This document shows, piece by piece, positions 24,990-64,000 of a stretch of DNA of 64,000 nucleotides (positions are counted from its first letter, which is position 1; every line of letters starts with the position of its first letter). Origin of the DNA: Glandiceps talaboti (lineage: Eukaryota > Hemichordata > Enteropneusta > Spengelidae); assembly GCF_964340395.1 (NCBI RefSeq), contig NC_135570.1, forward strand, positions 10,408,822 to 10,472,821, written 5' to 3'. Position numbers and translations under genes: made by a program. Below the pieces are notes generated by a model. That model searched no databases, was not told the DNA's origin, and worked only from the letters and a program-made list of their open reading frames with translations.

Positions 24990-25860
24990 GGTCTGCGACT
25001 TGTAAGTATTTTTTGTCATTTTTGTTTCCAAATAAAAGGTTACTTATACCGGCTCCTGTAGCGTAGTGGTTAGCGCACAGGATTAGGAGTCGGGAGCTCA
25101 CGGGTTTGAATCCCACTGGAACTTGAACAGGGGATTTTTCTGTGACCGACCCAAACCCAGGGTGAGTGTTCTACAGACTCAATGGGTAGGTTGTAACACT
25201 CAGCTGTGTCTCACTCACAAGACGAGTGTGAATTTGGGGGGACTCCTGGAGTAATGACTCGAAAAGTCGAGGACGATTACTCAAACGGAGCCCGCAGGTC
25301 CTATGTTTGTCGGGCCTGGGTGACTCTGGGATAGCCTGTGGACTGACTGGGAAAGCCTTGACAGTTCCACAGCAATGTGATATAGAGCGTGCAGTATAGC
25401 CCTGTCACATAGTCCCAAACCTGAATGGATCTCTGTAGCATTTGTTTGTGTTTGTTTGTATTTGTCTGCATAACAGAAAATCACTGGGAGGAATTCCCAG
25501 CACAAAAATTATATATACATGTATATATATATATAAAAATTATATATAGAAAAAAAAGGTTACTTATATTTTACTCTTCACTGTCACTTAATTGTTAAAA
25601 GACTATTATAGTAGTCACTGGCAGAACTCCTACCATACAAACTACTGTGATACTGTATTCTTAAGTAAATGAATAGTATGACATCGTTTTATTCATATAT
25701 ATTACAGTCTAATTAGACTACAGTATCACAGCAGTTATATAGTAAGAGATTTGCCAGTGACTGCTGGTTTTTAGACAAGTGATGGTGAATGGTAAAATAT
25801 AAATAAAATTTTATTTGGAAACAAAAATGACAAAAAAAACTCAGGAGTTGCCGAATTTGT
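24990..25860. mobile_element. Large fold-back (MITE) split by a SINE
   Basis: Left arm (about 24993-25048 resuming at 25569-25650) contains TTTTTTGTCATTTTTGTTTC, CAAATAAAAGG, TATTTTACTCTTCACTGTCA and GTCACTGGCAG. Right arm (about 25690-25850) holds the reverse complements CTGCCAGTGAC-like, GATGGTGAATGGTAAAATAT and GGAAACAAAAATGACAAAAA, with TACTGTGATACTGTA / TACAGTATCACAG near the centre. Removing the inserted SINE restores a continuous inverted repeat of roughly 350 bp. No ORF, so the element is non-autonomous. Confidence 0.85.
25049..25553 (+). mobile_element. tRNA-derived SINE with 15-bp target-site duplication
   Basis: The head (25051-25122) is tRNA-like. It has an A-box-like TAGCGTAGTGGTTAGCGC, a B box GGTTTGAATCC at 25103-25113, and an acceptor/anticodon-like organisation. 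A tRNA-unrelated body of about 380 bp follows, then an AT-rich tail of (TA)n and A run. AAAAGGTTACTTATA occurs at 25034-25048 and again at 25554-25568 as a perfect target-site duplication. It would be transcribed by RNA polymerase III and mobilised by a LINE reverse transcriptase. It sits inside the left arm of a fold-back element. It is not a functional tRNA gene. Confidence 0.9.
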
Positions 25861-26915
25861 TTTAATTTAGTGGAACAATGTGAAAATTATGTGTTAAAGA
25901 GTTATGTATGTGTGTTATCAATATAAGATATGTATATAAAAACAAAATACTGAAAGACATAGTATTAAAACTGAGATTTTTGTTTGTGTAAATTTGAAAA
26001 TATAGTTGTTTATTGTGCATTTCATTAATACAAATGTAGATGGTGTAAATGGTTGTTATTGACTTAAGGAGTCACTTGTTACTAATAGATATTTTGTAAG
26101 AATGAGATGAAAAAAAATATGACAAAGGGGTATACACATGGTTACCATAGCAACATATGCAATACAGGCTTTCTAGAGAGGTGTCATTTAGAGGAATTGT
26201 TTCTCCATAGTGTTGTCATGACAATTGGTGTGAATCTTCAAAACATATGAAAAACAGGAAGCGAGTTGTTCAGAAATAGGATGCTAGAGCTAATTTAGGG
26301 GTTTGAATAGCAAAAAGGCTATGTACACGATACAGAGATTACATACAAAACCTGTAAAATTATCACTAGAATTAGAACTCAAAAATAGGACAATCTATAC
26401 AAACACGCACATGGATATAGTCTTGAAAAACAGATGACAAATGTGTTTGCCTGAACATTTCTGTGTTACTTATTTCCAAGGTAACAAATTGTAGTTACTA
26501 TGTCACCTGACAATGGTGATGAGACAGTGAAAATTTTGGATATGTTTCCAAAAAATCTTTTGACTCTGGATGGATATTTTCATTGCTAAGAAATTGTGTT
26601 TGTGTGTCATGATGAATATGCTAATCCATTCATTGTGATAAGTTTCCATGGCAATGGTACTACTTATCAAGTCTGATCTACATTTAATTCCATCTTCTGT
26701 AAAGTAATAGGAACAGGTTCAGTGACTGGAAATTCTCATTTCGATGTGTTTAGGGATGGCTGTATATCTTCAGGTTCCTAATCACATAATTCTTAACTTT
26801 TAGAATTATTTACAAGTACAGAATTACATAGGCTGTTGCTAAAGGCTGTAGTAAAGATAGTGTGAACTTGTGGAAAAATGACAATTTCAGTCTGTTGTGG
26901 AAGGGAGCTTATGGT
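25861..26915. other. Non-coding, presumed intron
   Basis: AT-rich sequence without recognised genes or repeats. Confidence 0.4.
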
Positions 26916-26942
26916 GTATGTATGTATGTATGTATGTATGTA

Positions 26943-27013
<71 letters not shown>

Positions 27014-27100
27014 ATGTATGTATGTATGTATGTATGTATGTATGTATGTATGTATGTATGTATGTATGTATGTATGTATGTATGTATGTATGTATGTATG
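26916..27100. repeat. Compound microsatellite (TATG)n(TG)n(TATG)n
   Basis: TATG units, then a TG run (about 26948-26998), then about 25 TATG units. Three overlapping CVCV/MYVC ORFs through it are artefacts. Confidence 0.97.
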
Positions 27101-27619
27101 TCTATCTTGAATGAGACATTTTAGGGGAATTTCAATGTTTAAAATATCTTGATCATATGGTGATTCAAGTTAGATCTGTAAACCAAAGGCATTGCTATTA
27201 TCCACTTGTGTAGTTTACCACATGAAGCAACAATAGCTTTGGTATTATGTATATCTTAGTAACGAGACCTTGATTGCCAGAGTAGTATCATGTCAGGGCA
27301 GGGGTGAACAAATCATTTTGTGAACTGGTGGTCCCCAGACCAATGCCTTAAATCCAGTGGTCCTGCTGAAAGAATTAGTGGTCCCAGGTCCCACTAATGT
27401 AAAACATTAAATCTTACCAATGAATCTGTATATTCAGATGACTTTTAAACATAGTTATTAACAGTAAGGTATTGGTCCGACGGACCAGACAAGGTAAAAT
27501 TTGTGTGGTCCGCCTAAAAAAATTGTTAGTCCCGGACCCAGGACCAGTGGATTTGTTCACCCCTTCAGGGTATTGCTATGTTTCTTTTATTCATTAATAT
27601 GTGATTCTTTCGTTTATAG
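27101..27619. other. End of presumed first intron
   Basis: Contains a diverged pair of GGTCCCAGACC / GGTCCCAGGTCC-type words near 27330-27550 (a possible old repeat). It ends with the polypyrimidine tract and acceptor TTTCGTTTATAG of the first coding exon. Confidence 0.5.
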
Positions 27620-27628
27620 GCATCCAAG

Positions 27629-60754
<33,126 letters not shown>

Positions 60755-60955
60755 ATATGTTAGTTGGCTGTACACATGTAGTGTAATTTAGAAGTTTTTT
60801 GTCACTGTGAAAAAAACTCTGCTTGTAACATCACATATGATTTGTGAACATGAAAGTAGATTTTCACCAATATTTCATTTTTTTTTCATGAATTGTACCA
60901 CACCACACTCTCTGCTAGTGTGTGTTGAGTATAATAAAGATTGATTGATGGAATA
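60755..60955 (+). other. 3'UTR of PALD1
   Basis: About 200 nt between the stop codon and the AATAAA at 60933. Short for a UTR, but the signal is canonical and followed by a T-rich stretch. Confidence 0.6.
60933..60938 (+). promoter_or_regulatory. Polyadenylation signal AATAAA (PALD1)
   Basis: Canonical hexamer 179 nt after the PALD1 stop codon, the first one downstream. Confidence 0.65.
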
Positions 60956-61564
60956 TGTGATTTGCTTGAAATACAACACAAACCTGAGGTGCCCTTTTGG
61001 TGCACCTTAGCTTGATTTAGCCAGTTTTGGTGTGTTATATTTTTGGTTGTTGGGTATTGAGTTTTGACTTTTAGTAAAGATGAAATTACTCCTTGACCAA
61101 CATCAAGATGAAATTAATTGTATACCTGAGGTGCCCTTATGATGCACCCTAAGCTCTTGATATTTTGATACATTTGGGGCACTGTGTGAATTTTGAACTC
61201 TGTAATTTGAATGTTGATCAAGTTTAACTAAGAAACAAGGGCAGGTGCCATGTTTTTTGAAATACACATTTATATTTTACTCTGCTGTATACATATACAT
61301 TTCTAATAGCACTGTAAAAGTTATCATGAAAATTAGGAGAGTCTGACACTTTTCAGTCGATGTGTGACAGCTCAATGTATTGAACGTCAACAAAAATATA
61401 TACTCACTTCAATAACGAGACTGAAATTGTGTCAAGTAACTTGTATGAAATCATAGTTACTATAGTTTCCTTAAAAAAAGGCCAGGACAAGTTTGAAGCT
61501 AGTCAGGCATTTCATTCATAATCATTGTTTCACTTGGTTACTACAATTAATAAATAACATAGAG
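60956..61564. other. Downstream region with a diverged duplication
   Basis: CCTGAGGTGCCCTTTTGGTG..CACC near 60985 and CCTGAGGTGCCCTTATGATG..CACC near 61121 are copies about 137 bp apart. No gene. Confidence 0.6.
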
Positions 61565-61790
61565 GTGTCCAAAGGTGTCCAACATGTACAAGTATCTTGG
61601 TTAACACATTTAAACAGTAACCTAAGGTGTCTCGTTCATTCAAGTATTTTGATACATCTGAACAGTAACCTAAGGTGTCTCATTCATTCAAGTATTTTGA
61701 TAACATCTGAACAGTAACCTAAGGTGTCTCATTTATTCAAGTATTTTGATCACATCTAAACAGTAACCTAAGGTGTCTGAGTCATTCAGT
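61565..61790. repeat. 49-bp minisatellite, about four copies
   Basis: Unit GAACAGTAACCTAAGGTGTC..TCATTCATTCAAGTATTTTG..ATAACATCT. The first copy is diverged, with GTGTCCAA variants. Confidence 0.92.
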
Positions 61791-62490
61791 CATACTGTTT
61801 CGCCTTAGTAATCAATGTATTTTGTTAATTCCCATATTTGTCGGGACCATGGACAAGATTAGTTTCAAGTGAACTACATTGCATTTCCATGGTCCTCACC
61901 AGAACATTTTTTTATTAGTGATATTTTCATTTTTGTATTATTATCATCTTATGTTTCTGGTGGACATGAATTCAATTCAAAATTCAATTCAGAGGGGAAC
62001 CATACAAATGCACAAACACAAGGAATCATTCATTTTTTTTATTTTTTATTATGGCATATGGATTTTACCACCATTTCTATCTTGTGAATGTGTGTTTTAA
62101 AGTTGTTCTTTTTAAGTTGAAATTTGCAATCGTGTAGATTATTATTTTATAAAACTTGTATGTTTTAGTAATAAATGAGGGTGATATATACCTTAACCCA
62201 TAATTGTTTTTCAGCATATCAGACAGCACTCTAAAACTGTAGTAGCATTTTTTTAAATCTGGTGAGGGTGTAAACACAAACAAACACACTGAGCAGAAAT
62301 TCTCATGTTACTGTACTTCATATTTATTTTTATGTGCAATATCATTGATTTTGTATTTAAAGACATTTATAGATTTTGCTAATTACACTTGAGATTTTAT
62401 CATCTGTTTTCACAGCATGTATAGGAATATTCATTTTAGAACATATTTCTTTCTTCATTTATTACAATATACGAGGGTATCTTGGCATAT
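61791..62490. other. Non-coding, nothing recognised
   Basis: AT-rich with short ORFs only. Confidence 0.45.
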
Positions 62491-62507
62491 CTGATAACCA
62501 ACCTATC

Positions 62508-62812
62508 ATACCCATATTAGGCATGTTTATTTGAATAGTGTATGAATGTTTAATTACCTTTCCAAATATGGTCAAATTGATTTTATCACCACCATATTAG
62601 GCATGTTTATTTGAATAATGTGTGTATGTCTAATCACCTTTCCATATATGGTCAAATTTCATCACCACCATATTAGGCATGTTTATTTGAATACTGTATG
62701 AATATGTAATTAGCTTTTCATATTTGATAAAATTTGGTATCACACCCTATTAAGGCTTGTTTATTTGAATATTGTATGAATATCTAATGAGCTTTCCTTA
62801 TATGGTCAAATA
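62508..62812. repeat. Minisatellite of about 75 bp, four copies
   Basis: Unit ACCATATTAGGCATGTTTAT..TTGAATAATGTATGAATGT..CTAATTACCTTTCCATATAT..GGTCAAAT; the last copy is the most diverged. Confidence 0.92.
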
Positions 62813-63485
62813 AATGCCACTTAAGTTAATGAAGTTTTTGTGAACATTGAGAGAAATCAAAAAGATTCATTTACATATTTTAGTTCTTTACATAAACACT
62901 TTTCACTGATATGTGTTGATATTGTAAGTTAATATGTTTTAAAGTCAAATGTAGTAAAATCTTTATGGTTCTAATTATGTAAGTAGTAGTTTTAAGTTAT
63001 GTTATTTTAATAACGGTGAATTTATGATATAGATGTAATATTTTTATTTCTGTGTTTTCATGACTGAAAAGGATCCTTTGTTTGAAGAAGTGTAAATATT
63101 TCTATAATAACAAGACATCATTTCTTTTAAATTTCAGGTTTTGTACTTCTAGCTGTCCTCAGTCTCAGGGACGTACTTTAGGACACAAGTTTTAATCGTA
63201 AATAGGCTGGGCCATAAAATTAGCATGTACTACTCTCATATGACAACAATTCTACAGCCATGTAGTATTGCATTATGACTCACATTTAACTGTCATGTGA
63301 CATTTTCTTACAACACAAATTTTCATGTAATGTTGCAAAACAGAATCTTACCTTTAGCCTAGACATTTTATCTACCATAATTTATACATGTTGTGTTGCA
63401 TTACAGAAGGAAATCAAGAAAATGAAGGGAAAAATATGAATATACTATATTCTACACTATGTATTAACTTACTATACCTGAAATA
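62813..63485. other. Non-coding, nothing recognised
   Basis: AT-rich; no supported gene. Confidence 0.45.
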
Positions 63486-63775
63486 TGGTGTAGACCACCT
63501 AAGTGAGTCAAGTAAAAGAAAACTATTCAGTTTTGACTGCTTAGGTGACCGTATAAAACGACTCTGCTTTAAACCACCGAATGGAGCCATGTATTAGAAA
63601 GAAAATTTTCAGTTTAGACCACCTAGGTTGGTGATATAAAAGACAGTTATATGTATTTAAGTGTTGCCCACCTAGGTGAGTGACAAAAGAAAATGCAGTT
63701 TTAGACCACCCAAGTAAGTCATGTTAAAGAAAATTTCAGTTTAGACCACCTAGGTTGGTAATATAAAAGACAAGT
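63486..63775. repeat. Degenerate repeat around TTTAGACCACCTAGGT
   Basis: Five diverged copies of GACCACCTA(A/G)G(T/G)..GTGA..AAAGAAAA..TTCAGTTT at irregular 55-75 bp spacing. Confidence 0.8.
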
Positions 63776-63937
63776 ATATTGTAGATGTATTTACTGTTTG
63801 TTGACAAGATGACTTGTAGATTTGTGTACTCGCTCGTACCTCAAACCACTACAAGAAACAGAATGGTAATTTAATGCCTGTTCAGTTGCTGCTTCAAGGA
63901 TATATATGTCTTGTTTGATGTTGTCATGTCAACCTAG

Positions 63938-64000
63938 ACTCTCTCACAGTCTCGGAGCTTTGCATAAATAGCTACTCGGGCTTTGCCTAAAACGTCGACA
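63938..64000. mobile_element. Truncated copy of the 51080-51413 fold-back (cut by window end)
   Basis: ACTCTCTCACAGTCTCGGAG..CTTTGC is the reverse complement of GCAAAGCTCCGTGGACTGTG..AGAGAGT near 51373-51401. Only the first about 30 bases can be compared. Confidence 0.55.

Noticed and set aside
25051-25122. tRNA-like sequence with A and B boxes
   Set aside because: It is the head of a SINE flanked by a target duplication, and continues into a non-tRNA body; not a functional tRNA gene.
26862-27124. Three overlapping + strand ORFs rich in Cys, Val, Met and Tyr
   Set aside because: Produced by the (TATG)n/(TG)n microsatellite in all three frames.

Overview
This is a eukaryotic, AT-rich, intron-rich and repeat-dense window. 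It looks like the genome of a marine invertebrate. A deuterostome such as a hemichordate fits the protein similarity and the repeat style, but the species cannot be fixed from sequence alone. There are no bacterial operons, CRISPR arrays or viral genomes here. Most of the 64 kb is intron or intergenic DNA carrying fold-back transposons, minisatellites and microsatellites.

Two protein-coding genes can be supported, both on the + strand. (1) Positions 1-1575 are the 3' part of the last exon of a KAT6A/KAT6B (MOZ/MORF) histone acetyltransferase orthologue. This is the Ser/Met/Pro/Gln-rich tail with the conserved NGYxM..QPMMNxxYHSNxGY block and terminal MRR, followed by a 3'UTR. (2) Positions 27629-60754 hold the complete coding region of paladin (PALD1). 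It was reconstructed here as 18 coding exons, 17 GT-AG introns and 873 codons, ending in TAA with a polyadenylation signal at 60933. A 5' non-coding exon must lie upstream, because a splice acceptor precedes the start codon by 9 nt; the best candidate ends at the donor near 9266. Paladin is an internally duplicated protein with two PTP/phytase-like phosphatase modules. The second keeps a full CX5R loop (C675-R681). In the first, the catalytic-position Cys is Gly (G302).

Region by region: 1-2.5 kb is the KAT6 end. 2.5-9 kb is intergenic, with a near-perfect 187-bp palindrome, a CpG-richer stretch and one doubtful small minus-strand ORF. 9-27.6 kb is probably the first (non-coding) intron of paladin. 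It is full of MITE-like fold-backs, including one with a clean 9-bp target duplication and one into which a tRNA-derived SINE has inserted with a 15-bp target duplication. 27.6-60.8 kb is the paladin coding region; its introns host MITE families, a decayed L2/CR1-type LINE (45.07-46.30 kb), a 2.17-kb TA-flanked DNA element with unusual TCGC-rich terminal repeats, and many minisatellites. 60.9-64 kb is downstream DNA with more minisatellites.

The two genes need not work together, but their adjacency is notable. KAT6B and PALD1 also lie on the same human chromosome band (10q22), so this may be a trace of ancient linkage.
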